Below are positions 7,544 to 15,868 of a stretch of 33,240 nt of DNA, piece by piece (position 1 is the stretch's first letter; every line of letters begins with the position of its first letter). A program made the position numbers and the translations under genes. Under the pieces are notes generated by a model. That model made no database searches. It was not told the origin of the DNA and saw only the letters and a list, made by a program, of their open reading frames with translations. The stretch lies in assembly GCA_036443405.1 (NCBI GenBank), contig JAZFYD010000055.1:1-33240 (forward strand), in the 5' to 3' direction. Source of the stretch: JAZFYD01 sp036443405 (GTDB lineage Bacteria; Planctomycetota; PLA2).

Positions 7544-10053
7544 CGGCGCTCGACCTTGATCGTCACCATCGACGTCTTTTCCGCTTCGACCGTGACGTCG
7601 AGGGTCTGTTCGACGATGTCGTCCCCAAACACGCGCAGCTGGTAGCGCCCGGGTGGCAGCGCCGGCCCGACCTCCGTCTGCTCCGGTCCGATGAGGGATT
7701 CGGACTCCAGCCAGCCGCCGGAGTTGCGAACGAAAAAGCGTGCTGGTTTGAAGCGCACGCCGCGGTCCAGGATCTCGCAGCCGCAGCGCGCGGGCTCGCC
7801 GCGCGGTGTCTGCGGAGTGAGACGTAGACGGCCACCCTTTCGCACGTCCAACTCGAGCGTGTGGGTCTCGCCGCCGACAAGCTCTACGTCACCCGCGGTT
7901 GCGAGGTAGTACGAGAGCGGGTGGTACCAGGCCGCACCCGGTAACACCTCGACGCGCCACTTGCCCGGCTCCAGATCGTCGAGCTGAAACACGTCGTCTT
8001 TGGCGAGGACCGTGCGCCGCACGGATTCAGTGTGGGCGCCGGGGCGAAAGAGACCGAAGCCGGCGTGCCCGGGTACGTCGCCGCGGAGCCGGACGCGGAG
8101 TGTGGCGCGCGGCGTCTCCGGTCGCAGTTCGAAGGAAAACGCGGCCGACTGCCCACCGCCTGCGGGGGCGATCACCTCGCGCTGCTCGCTTCGGAATCCC
8201 GGTTGCGTGACCGTAATTGTGTACGGGCGCCCGGGAATCACCGCGAGCCGGACGTGTCCGCCGCGGTCCACGATGCGCTCCGTCTTCGTCCGGCCCGCAA
8301 CCTCGACCGCGCCTCCCGCGGCCGGCTTCAGGTGGACGTCGAGATACGCCACAACGACATCGAGGCGGACTGTGTTCGCGGGCGCGGACACCCGCGTGGT
8401 TGGACTGGAATTCGTGACATCGAGATGCGCGTTGTCCGTGTGGGAAACTCGAATCGCGTGCGGACCCGGCTCGAGGCCCGCGATGACGAACGTTCCGTCC
8501 GCGGACACCGTCGACGTCATCTTCGTGCGCGTGGCGCCGGCGTCGGACCAACGCAAGCCCTGAAACGACAGACGTCGGCCGACCGGCTGATTCGCGCGGG
8601 CTTCGACGCGGACCTTGCCCAGGTTCGGTCGGCTGCCGTTCACGGTAACGGTCCCGCGGATGGCGGCACGGAGTTGCGAGTGGAGTGTGGCGGCGTCGGT
8701 GACCCGTCCGATCGCAAGAAGCACGCGCGCGTGCGCTGGCGCGCCATCCGGCGACGCGCCCAGGACCATGTGCGGACCGCCGTCCGGCGCGCGCAGCCGG
8801 TATCGGCCACCGGGGCCCGTCCGGCCTTTGGTGACCGCGGGAGGGATCGGCGTCCCGTTCTTGGTTCGAAACAGCGCCACCGGCGCCTGCGCGATGGGCG
8901 CGCCGCGGGCGTTATCGAAAAGGCCGCGCACCACGGCCGCCGCGCGCAACCGAATGACCACGGGTTTGATGCGCGGACCGTTGCCGTTGCGCAAAACGTC
9001 CACACGCACCCGTTCGGCCAGATGGCGTTCGTGATCGACGAGGATTTCCAACTGCGAGACCGCGGGGTCCGCCAAAAGAGCGGTCGCGTCCAACGCGAAC
9101 GTGTTGTCCCGGCTCGTCTTGGCGACGACGGGTTGGCCGGTTCGAAGGTCGAGATTTGAAACGGCGAACGCGCTGACCGATGCGGCGCCGTCACCTTCCA
9201 GGGCGCGCACGATCCGGCCGGTGAGCGAAACGCGCATCGTGGGTTTGGAGAGAGCGCTCGACTCGTCGGGACTCCGCTCGGCGACGGACAAGCCGGCCGG
9301 GCCGGAAGCGGCGGACGGTGTCGCGGCCGCGGCATGATCCGAGGGTGATCCGGTGCGGTTCACACGCTCGGCGGATGACGCGTCGCCACGCTCGAACCCG
9401 AGCGTGAACCATCCGGCCGCGACCACGCCGATCACGATCAGGAACTTCGTAGGCGTTGCCAACCCGGCAATCGCGGATGCGGTCGCCGCGGCCCAGCGAG
9501 CCTTCGCCGGTTTCACGAGCGGGGCGAGCGCAAGCATCCACGCGCGGCCGTCGCCTCCGTAGTCGCCGTCCAACCGGTTCCGCAGGCGCTCGATCGCGCG
9601 GCGCAACCGCGTGTGCACGGTTTTTTGAGGGATGTCCTCCCGGCGCGCGATCTCGGCGGGCGACAGGCCCTCGAAGTATCGAAGCGTGACCGCGACGCGA
9701 TACGTTTCAGGCAACGCCCGAACCGCGTCGACGATGCGGCGTTGCGCCTCGAGGCGGGCCGCGACGGTGTCCGGTGTATCCGCCGGGTCGTGCGTGCGTC
9801 CGTGCTGCTCGCGCGTGGCGCGCCGTGCCTCACCGCGCAGCGACATGCGCGCGAAGTTGCGCGCGACGGTCGCGAGCCAGCCGCGCACGTCCCGGCGCAA
9901 CGTGTCGCGCTGCTCGATCGCCGCGAGCATCGTGTCCTGAACGACGTCCTCCGCCCGATGTTCGTCGAGCATCTTTCGCGCGACCGCGCGCACGAAGTCC
10001 GCATGCTCCAACAGCGAGCGCTCGTCGATGGGCCCCGACATCGCGTCCATCAT
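7540..10053 (-). CDS. Membrane-anchored ECF sigma factor with large extracytoplasmic tail
   Basis: This is an 837-residue fusion. Residues about 15-80 form sigma region 2 (AEDVVQDTMLAAIEQ, then VRGWLATVARNFARM) and about 100-162 region 4 with a helix-turn-helix (LSPAEIARREDIPQKTVHTRL). A single hydrophobic segment near 203-219 follows, then roughly 600 residues with several β-rich Cna-B/carboxypeptidase-regulatory-like modules. ECF factors direct RNA polymerase to stress or envelope genes; the membrane anchor suggests the tail senses something outside the membrane without a separate anti-sigma factor (inference). ATG 10053 is the longest start; ATG codons at 10050 and 10041 are alternatives. 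It starts 30 bases after a small secreted Cna-B-like gene and likely shares its transcript. Confidence 0.92.
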   Translation of the reverse strand: MMDAMSGPIDERSLLEHADFVRAVARKMLDEHRAEDVVQDTMLAAIEQRDTLRRDVRGWLATVARNFARMSLRGEARRATREQHGRTHDPADTPDTVAARLEAQRRIVDAVRALPETYRVAVTLRYFEGLSPAEIARREDIPQKTVHTRLRRAIERLRNRLDGDYGGDGRAWMLALAPLVKPAKARWAAATASAIAGLATPTKFLIVIGVVAAGWFTLGFERGDASSAERVNRTGSPSDHAAAATPSAASGPAGLSVAERSPDESSALSKPTMRVSLTGRIVRALEGDGAASVSAFAVSNLDLRTGQPVVAKTSRDNTFALDATALLADPAVSQLEILVDHERHLAERVRVDVLRNGNGPRIKPVVIRLRAAAVVRGLFDNARGAPIAQAPVALFRTKNGTPIPPAVTKGRTGPGGRYRLRAPDGGPHMVLGASPDGAPAHARVLLAIGRVTDAATLHSQLRAAIRGTVTVNGSRPNLGKVRVEARANQPVGRRLSFQGLRWSDAGATRTKMTSTVSADGTFVIAGLEPGPHAIRVSHTDNAHLDVTNSSPTTRVSAPANTVRLDVVVAYLDVHLKPAAGGAVEVAGRTKTERIVDRGGHVRLAVIPGRPYTITVTQPGFRSEQREVIAPAGGGQSAAFSFELRPETPRATLRVRLRGDVPGHAGFGLFRPGAHTESVRRTVLAKDDVFQLDDLEPGKWRVEVLPGAAWYHPLSYYLATAGDVELVGGETHTLELDVRKGGRLRLTPQTPRGEPARCGCEILDRGVRFKPARFFVRNSGGWLESESLIGPEQTEVGPALPPGRYQLRVFGDDIVEQTLDVTVEAEKTSMVTIKVERR

Positions 10054-10083
10054 CCCCGGTAATGCAGGCGACGTCGCTTCCGG

Positions 10084-10452
10084 TCAGACCGGCAGCGCGA
10101 CCACCGTGATCTGGACGCGCTTCCCGGGCTCCAGGATCACCTCTTCGGTCCCAATCAGATCGGGCACGAACACCGGCGGCGGGCCGGGCAGGAACACGAA
10201 TGCGGTCACAACGTAGGAACCGTTCTTGAGTTTGCCGAAACTGAAAGTTCCGTCGCCATCCGTTGTGACCGTCTCCGAGACTCCGTCCCCGGTCACTTGG
10301 ACTCTCGCTCCAGCGATCGAGTTCCCGTTTTGGTCGACGACGATGCCGGAAATGCGAGCGCGTTTCGGGCCGCCCTTTTGAGCGGCGAACGCGGATTGCG
10401 CTGCGCCGCTCCCCAAAGCGGCGACGAGCGCGAGAACGAGCAAACTGTGCAT
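10084..10452 (-). CDS. Secreted Cna-B / carboxypeptidase-regulatory-like small protein
   Basis: This 122-residue protein has a signal peptide (residues 1 to about 22, ending SAFA) and one β-sandwich domain. The pattern ISGIVVDQNGNSIAGARV, then TTDGDGTFSFGKLKNGSYVV, is typical of carboxypeptidase regulatory-like/Cna-B repeats. An AGAAGG ribosome binding site precedes ATG 10452. It lies directly upstream of the sigma-factor fusion, whose own tail has domains of the same class. The two may interact outside the membrane, for example as ligand and sensor; that is inference from adjacency. Confidence 0.88.
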   Translation of the reverse strand: MHSLLVLALVAALGSGAAQSAFAAQKGGPKRARISGIVVDQNGNSIAGARVQVTGDGVSETVTTDGDGTFSFGKLKNGSYVVTAFVFLPGPPPVFVPDLIGTEEVILEPGKRVQITVVALPV

Positions 10453-10551
10453 GGCGAAATTCCTTCTCTCGGGTGTTTCGATCGGGCCGTTGCGCCTTGA
10501 GTTCCGGCACGGCTCCGCACGGCCTCGTCGGCTTGGCGGCCCAATCAGAGT

Positions 10552-10650
10552 CGGTATGCCGCGCGGGAGAGTTCTTCTTCAACGAATTGGACCGCGCGCC
10601 GTCGTGATTCCGTGGCGGATTGAAGAATCGGGTGGAGCCACGGCATACCG
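10552..10650. repeat. Nested inverted repeat, about 99 bp
   Basis: CGGTATGCCG at 10552-10561 is the exact reverse complement of CGGCATACCG at 10641-10650. TTCTTCAA at 10575-10582 is the reverse complement of TTGAAGAA at 10620-10627. The gaps between outer and inner arms are 13 bases on both sides, so the arrangement is symmetric. It sits between the divergent 10084-10452 and 10723-11268 genes. It could be a long hairpin RNA, a double operator or a small non-autonomous element. Confidence 0.6.
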
Positions 10651-10722
10651 GTTCCCGCAACGGGGTTGTTCGGCCCGACCCCGTCGGCTCTCAGCGCAGC
10701 ACGCGTGAAAGGACTTTTGTCG

Positions 10723-11268
10723 ATGCGAGACCCCATCTATCTGGCCGCCCTGCTCATGTTTTTCGGAGTTGGCGCCACCCTCGCCTCGTCCCGGTACGTG
10801 TCGGCGGCGTCGTCCGCGGCAGCGAAGTCCACGGGCGGCGTGAACCTGCATCAGATCGATCGTTCGGGAATTCGTGGACGGATCGAGTTCGTCGACCACG
10901 GCAACGCGGCCGACGGTCTGGAGGTCACCGGGACCGCGACCGGACTGGACCCGGACGTGTCGTACATCTCGTTGGTCTATGACGCGGGCGCGAAGCCGTC
11001 CGGGCCCCGCGCATGCGCCCCTTCGAGTCCGGGCGATCTCACGGGACTTCAAATGTTCGTCAGCGGTTGGCAGGTCGACGCCGATGGAAACGGCACCCTG
11101 CATGTTCTGAAGACCGGCCCCTTCTACGTTGCACTCGACGCGATCGGCGCGATGTCGATTCGTGAGGAGGACACGCGCGCGTTGCAGGCCTGCGGCAAAG
11201 TGACCCCGGCCGACGAGGCCGCGCGCACATGCGCGATTGAAACCCCCCAACGTGGTGTCGCTCGCTGA
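10723..11268 (+). CDS. Secreted protein of unknown function
   Basis: This 181-residue exported protein has an N-terminal signal segment (hydrophobic residues about 5-20, probable cleavage near residues 24-32). The mature part is β-rich and has a GTATGLDPDVSYISLVYD segment and a closing IGAMSIREEDTRALQACGKV, with a few cysteines that could form disulfides. The pattern loosely recalls CHRD or Cu/Zn-superoxide-dismutase-like β-sandwiches, but metal ligands are not evident. ATG 10723 was chosen for its AAGGA ribosome binding site and because the signal peptide begins there. It is the first gene right of the nested inverted repeat. Confidence 0.8.
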   Translation: MRDPIYLAALLMFFGVGATLASSRYVSAASSAAAKSTGGVNLHQIDRSGIRGRIEFVDHGNAADGLEVTGTATGLDPDVSYISLVYDAGAKPSGPRACAPSSPGDLTGLQMFVSGWQVDADGNGTLHVLKTGPFYVALDAIGAMSIREEDTRALQACGKVTPADEAARTCAIETPQRGVAR

Positions 11269-11284
11269 TCTCGTTGACTGACTC

Positions 11285-11313
11285 GCCGGCGGGTCTTCGG
11301 CCGATCCGCCGGC
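11285..11313 (+). terminator. Hairpin after the 10723-11268 gene
   Basis: GCCGGCGGGTC at 11285-11295 pairs with GATCCGCCGGC at 11303-11313 (11 base pairs including one G-T) around a seven-base loop. It starts 17 bases past the stop codon. The following ACTTTCC is only a weak T-tract. Confidence 0.5.
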
Positions 11314-11341
11314 ACTTTCCGGCGACACCGCCCCAGGTAGG

Positions 11342-11482
11342 ATGTCGCGCTTGCCATTGTTACAGGGCACTCTGCTGGTTTTCTTGCTGATAGGAGCGCC
11401 GGCGCGCCCGCAGGACGCCGCGTTCGATCTCGACAAGTTCGTTGGCAACTCCCTACGAGTGTACCGGCGTGTGTTTCGCTGA
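11342..11482 (+). CDS. Possible short secreted peptide or truncated gene
   Basis: A 46-codon frame has a clear signal-peptide shape: MSRLPLLQGT, then a hydrophobic core LLVFLLIGAP and a likely cleavage before RPQDAA. A short tail FDLDKFVGNSLRVYRRVFR follows and stops. AGGTAGG abuts the ATG, an unusually close ribosome binding site. The tail is too short for a domain, so this may be the 5' end of a larger exported protein whose remainder has been lost. No family was recognised. Confidence 0.35.
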   Translation: MSRLPLLQGTLLVFLLIGAPARPQDAAFDLDKFVGNSLRVYRRVFR

Positions 11483-11494
11483 CGCGAGCGCGAG

Positions 11495-12352
11495 TTACGC
11501 CGGAGTCGTAGCTGCGTTTTCGATTCGCTGGGTCGGCGCAAACCGGTGATACGCGGCGATCGCCAGATACACCGAGCCGCCACGCGCTGCCGCGCGCAGG
11601 GCGATGCTCATGACCGTTCCGAGGGTGAGGACCGGGTCGAACGAGAACCACATGAGCTCAGGCAGGGCCGCCGCGCCGACAAACGTCTGCCAGCGCGCGC
11701 CGAACCGTTTCGTCGCGAGCACGAAACCGCCGGCGAGCAACAGCCCGTCGCCGAGGTTCGCGAGCATGACCTGGGCCCGGACGCTCCAGTCGGGGGTCGG
11801 AACGTCAACCGTCACCTCCCAGAGCCAGATCGAGACGAGCCCGATGCAGGCCGAGAGCGCCGCTCAGCCGAGGACGATCAAGGTGTTGGACCGCGTGCCG
11901 GTGTGCAACACGAAGAACGCGAGCGAATACAGGAGGCAGATCGCGAGATAGACCAGTGCGGTCTCGTTCGTAAGATGCGATGCGTACGGGTTCAGGTACA
12001 AGCCGAGCGCCAGTGCGGGCAGGATCGCTACGTTAGGACCTGCGCCAGGCCTGTGAAACAGTGCTGCGTAGTTCCGGGTGGCTTCGAACGCGCGGGGTGC
12101 CGCGACGGTCGTGGGCGATCGAATCAAGAACAGGATGGCCGCCGCGGCGCACGCCACCATCCGGAATACGTGCGGCAAGAACCGGCGCTCGTACCAGCTG
12201 AATTCGTCCTCGATGCCGACGCGGCCATAGAACGTGGATCCGAACGGCGCCGCGAGTGCATCGATCAGGAGTCCGCCCAGAAACCCGATTCCAGCCCAGA
12301 GCCAAGGCGTGCGTCCCGCGCGCGCGGCGACGTAGCCGAACCAGAGCGACAT
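11495..12352 (-). pseudogene. Polytopic membrane protein gene interrupted by an in-frame TGA
   Basis: Two consecutive open frames lie in the same reading frame, separated only by a TGA at 11866-11864. Upstream of it about 162 residues contain several membrane helices ending in HTGTRSNTLIVLG. Downstream the frame continues as AALSACIGLVSIWLWEVTVD and then another 105 or so residues with more helices. The stop falls inside what would be one transmembrane segment, so the intact protein was about 285 residues. The start at ATG 12352 is preferred for its AGGGGG site; ATG 12370 is an alternative. TGA is a normal stop elsewhere here, so nonsense mutation or sequencing error is likelier than recoding. 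The family is unknown. Confidence 0.75.
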
Positions 12353-12416
12353 CAATCCCCCTAAGATCATCGGACCGGCCAGTGTAGTCGGCGAGCGCGC
12401 CGGGGGCCGTTCGATC

Positions 12417-12617
12417 TCAGAACGCGGGTGCGCTCGTGATGCCGCCCTGGACGACGATGCCGCCCATTTGCGATGCGCTCGCCGCCGCCTCGTCGTAGTG
12501 CAGCGGGTTCTTGTCGCCGCTGATCTCGGTGAACAGTTCGATGTCGCGCGCGCGTTCGGCGCGTTGGCCGACCGCCGGGGCGCCGCGAGGCCATGCGGAC
12601 TGTAGAGATTCGCTCAT
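12417..12617 (-). pseudogene. Truncated MaoC-like dehydratase fragment
   Basis: This 66-codon frame matches the N-terminal part of MaoC/hot-dog-fold enoyl-CoA hydratases: FTEISGDKNPLHYDEAAA holds the Asp-x-x-x-x-His catalytic motif and MGGIVVQGGITSA the next helix. It then stops, whereas intact members have about 140-150 residues; neither other frame continues the fold. It looks like a 3'-truncated remnant. It ends 64 bases before the start of the interrupted membrane protein gene, and the flavoprotein gene begins upstream on the same strand. Confidence 0.65.
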
Positions 12618-12633
12618 CGAATCAAAGTATGCA

Positions 12634-14250
12634 TCACGGCGCGGTCGTACAGATCGCCTGGGCGCAACGCGCGCCGTCCAGCGCCGCGCTCATGATGCCG
12701 CCGGCGGATCCGGCGCCTTCGCCGATCGGGTAGAGGTTTGCGAAGCCGCGCGCGCGATGCGTCTCGCGGTCGCGCGGCATGCGGACGGGGCCGGAGCTGC
12801 GCGTCTCGATGCCGACGAGCAGCCCTTCGGGGCCCGCGAAGTGCTCGATCATGCCGCCGAACCGTTCGAGCCCGCGGCGGAGCGCGTCGCGTGCACGCGG
12901 CGGGAGGGCGAGGTCGATGCGGCCGGGGCGCGCGCCGAACGTGTAGCTCGTGTCGAGATCTCCGGTGCTGTCGCGGCCCGCGAGGAAGTCCGTCGCGCGC
13001 TGGGCGGGTGCGGTGTAGTCGCTGCCGCCGAGTTCGAAGAACGCGGCTTCGTAGTGGCGTTGGAACTCGACCCCGGCGAACGGACCCGGGCCGAATTCAT
13101 CCGGACCGAACGTCGTGACAAGGGCGGCGTTGGCGTAACGCGAGGAGTGCGTGGCGTTGGACATTCCGTTGGTGCAGAGATGTCCGGGTTCGTGCACGCT
13201 CGCGACGATGCGGCCGCCGGGGCACATGCAAAACGAGTGCGTGCCGGGGAGGCCGTCGCCGGGCTTGCAGACGAGGTTGTAGGCGGCGGCGCCAAGGAGG
13301 CCGGCTTCGGGGCCGTCGCCGAAGCGGCCGCGAGTGATCAGGGTTTGTGGGTGCTCGATGCGCACGCCGAACTGAAACGGCTTGGGTTCGAATGCGACGC
13401 CTTGTTCGTGTAGCGCGAGCCACGTGTCGCGCGCGCTGTGACCGGGCGCGAGCACAACGGAGTCGCACCCGATCTCGCCGGCCGACGTGCGGATCGCTCG
13501 AACGCGCCTGCTGGCGTCGCCAACGCTGCCGTCGAGAACGAGGGACTCGAGCCGCGTCTCCCAGGCGAACGTGACGCCGGCCGCTTCGAGCCGGGCGCGC
13601 AGGCGCGGCAAGAGGCGGTGGAGGCGATCCGTGCCGATGTGCGCGCGACTGTCGTACAGGATCTCGGGGGGCGCGCCACATTCGACGAGGACTTCCAGCA
13701 GCGCGACCTCGAGCGGGTGGGAGACGCGCGTGTAGAGCTTTCCATCGGAGTAGGTGCCGGCGCCACCCTCGCCGTAGAGGAGGTTCGTTTCCGGGTCGGG
13801 CACGCGCGAACGGTGAAACCCGACGACGCGCGGCCCGCGCTGTTCGAGCGCAGCGCCGCGATCGATCAGCGTGACGCGCATGCCGTTTCTCGCGAGCGTG
13901 TACGCCGCGAAGAGACCGCCGGGCCCCGAGCCGACGACGACGGCGTGGCCGGAGGCGACGTGGGGCAGCGGGGACTCGACCTCGATCGAACCTCGCGGCG
14001 CGGCGGCGATCAGCTTGCCGTGTTTTTCGGCGCGTTTCATGGCGCCGGTCATGCGGTCGAGGATCAACTCGACGTGGCAAACGAACCGAAAGATGCCGCG
14101 GCGCCGCCGGGCGTCAAGCGATTTCGAGACGACACGGAACCCGCGCAGCTCCCCCGGATCGAGCGCGAGTTCCGTGCATGCGCGTGCGCGCAACTCGCTC
14201 TCGGGTTCGTCGAGCCCGAGCTGCAGGTTCATCAATCGCCACGTGCGCAC
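12634..14250 (-). CDS. COG2509-type FAD-dependent dehydrogenase
   Basis: This 538-residue flavoprotein belongs to the uncharacterised COG2509 group. It opens with a short β-α domain (WRLMNLQLGLDEPESEL, later VVSKSLDARRRR) characteristic of that group. The FAD motif VVVGSGPGGLFAAY lies near residues 104-117, then LLYGEGGAGTYSDGKLYTR, and a closing YPIGEGAGSAGGIMSAALDG that holds the second FAD contact. The reaction is not known. I chose GTG 14250 because the family's first strand starts there; TTG 14295 extends it and ATG 14232 would shorten it. The MaoC remnant follows 16 bases downstream, so both may be on one message. Confidence 0.92.
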   Translation of the reverse strand: MRTWRLMNLQLGLDEPESELRARACTELALDPGELRGFRVVSKSLDARRRRGIFRFVCHVELILDRMTGAMKRAEKHGKLIAAAPRGSIEVESPLPHVASGHAVVVGSGPGGLFAAYTLARNGMRVTLIDRGAALEQRGPRVVGFHRSRVPDPETNLLYGEGGAGTYSDGKLYTRVSHPLEVALLEVLVECGAPPEILYDSRAHIGTDRLHRLLPRLRARLEAAGVTFAWETRLESLVLDGSVGDASRRVRAIRTSAGEIGCDSVVLAPGHSARDTWLALHEQGVAFEPKPFQFGVRIEHPQTLITRGRFGDGPEAGLLGAAAYNLVCKPGDGLPGTHSFCMCPGGRIVASVHEPGHLCTNGMSNATHSSRYANAALVTTFGPDEFGPGPFAGVEFQRHYEAAFFELGGSDYTAPAQRATDFLAGRDSTGDLDTSYTFGARPGRIDLALPPRARDALRRGLERFGGMIEHFAGPEGLLVGIETRSSGPVRMPRDRETHRARGFANLYPIGEGAGSAGGIMSAALDGARCAQAICTTAP

Positions 14251-14316
14251 GGCGACACGATACCCGCCGCCGGGTCGCGCCCCGAAATTGCCCAACCTGT
14301 GCCCAACGAAGTGCCA

Positions 14317-14458
14317 GGTGACTTTTTCTCAAATCTCGAAACGTCTGCCCGCCAAGCAGATCCGATTGCGCCAGCAGGGACCTGCATGGCTTGGCGCGAA
14401 CGCGAATGGCGAAATCCGGTGCGTTCCACGGATGCCCGGAATTAGAGAAAAAGTTACC
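14317..14458. repeat. 142-bp intergenic element with terminal inverted repeats
   Basis: GGTGACTTTTTCTCAAAT at 14317-14334 and ATTAGAGAAAAAGTTACC at 14441-14458 are reverse complements over 18 bases with two mismatches. Inside are further inverted pairs: GCCAAGC / GCTTGGC, GCAGG-GA-CCTGC at the centre and ATCCG / CGGAT. The ends are far more AT-rich than the surroundings. It lies between two minus-strand genes. It might be a MITE-like element or a structured RNA; no clear target duplication was seen. Immediately right, GTATCGGGGA is repeated in tandem (from about 14465). Confidence 0.6.
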
Positions 14459-14524
14459 GCGCATCGTATCGGGGAGTATCGGGGAGCGATCGAGGGAGCG
14501 CGGGGGGCGGGTTTTGGGAGACGG

Positions 14525-15763
14525 CTAACGGCGTCCGAGGGACTCGATGTGCTTGGCCGCGGTCTCTGCGCCGTTTTCTTTGGCTAACTTCGCCGCGGCT
14601 TTCTCGCAGGCACCGTTTGTGCCGCCACCGTTTTCCAGCAGCGCTCGCAGCGCGTTTGCCGCACGCTCTCCGGTGTAGCGTTTGGCGGGCAAGGCGGCGC
14701 CGGCGCCGAGGTCTTCGATGCGGGATGCGTTGTCGAACTGGTCGAACGACAGGGCCGAGACCAGATGGGGGATCCCCGCCGCGAGGCCCTGGGCGCAGGT
14801 GCCGACGCCGCCGTGGGATACGAGCGCCGCGGATCTCGGCAGCAGGGCGCCGAACGGGACATACGGTTCATGGCGCACGCCATCCGGCAAAGTGGCCGGC
14901 ATGGACTCCGCGTTGGACGTGATCAATATCGCGCGCCGCCCGAGCCGCGCCGCCGCGTCGGCCGACTCCTTGAAGAAACGGTCGCCGCGCCGTTGCGCGC
15001 TACCGTGCGTAAACACGATCGGCTTCTCGCCCTCTTGCAGCCACTTCTCCAACTCCGGTTCGAGCTCGTCTGTCGAATCGTGCCGCGCGAAACTGCACAG
15101 GTGCACGTTGTCCGGCCAATCGGGCTGGCGAGGCCCGAACCAATCCGGAAACAAACCAAGCACGATGTCCGGCGAGTGCAACCACTCGAAGAAGATGTTC
15201 GTCGCCGGTTCGAGTCCGTACTCACGGCGCGCGCCGTCGAGCCATTTCCGAATGATGCTGTCCGAGATCTTCTCGATCAACCACCACTGCAGACGCATCG
15301 CCCAACGCCACTGGCCCTCGCGTAGAAACCCCGCAGGAAATCGCTGCACACGATGCATCGTCTTGAACGCCATCGGCGCGAGATGCACCGTCGCGAGCGG
15401 GACGTCGTGCAGTTCGCGAACCATGCGCGCGGCGAGCCCCAGGGAACTCGCGACCAGAACCGTGTCGTCGGTGAGGCGCTCCCGTATCGCCTCGATCGCC
15501 GGTTTCAGGCTGAGGCGCACGCCGTCCATGACGACGCCGAGCCCCTTGCTCGGGTGCCACAGGTTCGGATCGTTCGTGGCCGCGTGGTAGGCCGCCGCCT
15601 CTCCGACCTGAATCGCTTCGAGCCCCGCCCCTTCGATGCCGGACACGAACTTCTCGTTGACGATCACGCTGACGTCGTGGCCTCGGTCGCGCAACGCTTG
15701 GCCGAGCGCCTTGAACGGGTAGATGTCCCCGGCGCTGCCGAAGGTCTGAATCAGGACGCGCAT
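14525..15763 (-). CDS. UGT/GT1-type glycosyltransferase
   Basis: This 412-residue glycosyltransferase has the GT-B fold of UDP-glucuronosyl/macrolide-type enzymes. The N-terminal domain begins MRVLIQTFGSAGDIYPFKAL, the usual acceptor-domain opening. The C-terminal sugar-nucleotide site is VSHGGVGTCAQGLAAGIPHL followed by SFDQFDNA, the family's donor signature. It probably attaches a sugar to a lipid or small molecule. ATG 15763 is preceded by a GGTGG site. It is divergent from a carbamoyltransferase, with 105 bases between them, so the two may share control and a product. Confidence 0.94.
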   Translation of the reverse strand: MRVLIQTFGSAGDIYPFKALGQALRDRGHDVSVIVNEKFVSGIEGAGLEAIQVGEAAAYHAATNDPNLWHPSKGLGVVMDGVRLSLKPAIEAIRERLTDDTVLVASSLGLAARMVRELHDVPLATVHLAPMAFKTMHRVQRFPAGFLREGQWRWAMRLQWWLIEKISDSIIRKWLDGARREYGLEPATNIFFEWLHSPDIVLGLFPDWFGPRQPDWPDNVHLCSFARHDSTDELEPELEKWLQEGEKPIVFTHGSAQRRGDRFFKESADAAARLGRRAILITSNAESMPATLPDGVRHEPYVPFGALLPRSAALVSHGGVGTCAQGLAAGIPHLVSALSFDQFDNASRIEDLGAGAALPAKRYTGERAANALRALLENGGGTNGACEKAAAKLAKENGAETAAKHIESLGRR

Positions 15764-15868
15764 GCCACCAACAGGATCCCCGGGCCACCAAGATTACGCC
15801 GCGATCCTCGACGCGCTTGTGCCCCTTCTCGTGCCCCTTTTTTGGCGGCGTGGCGTACTCTGCCGCGC

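Noticed and set aside
11864..11866. TGA as a selenocysteine codon
   Set aside because: No SECIS-like hairpin was seen right after it, and it lies in a hydrophobic helix with no redox motif.
15353..15868. Upstream extension of the carbamoyltransferase frame
   Set aside because: It runs antisense across the glycosyltransferase; the family's N-terminus starts at ATG 15869.
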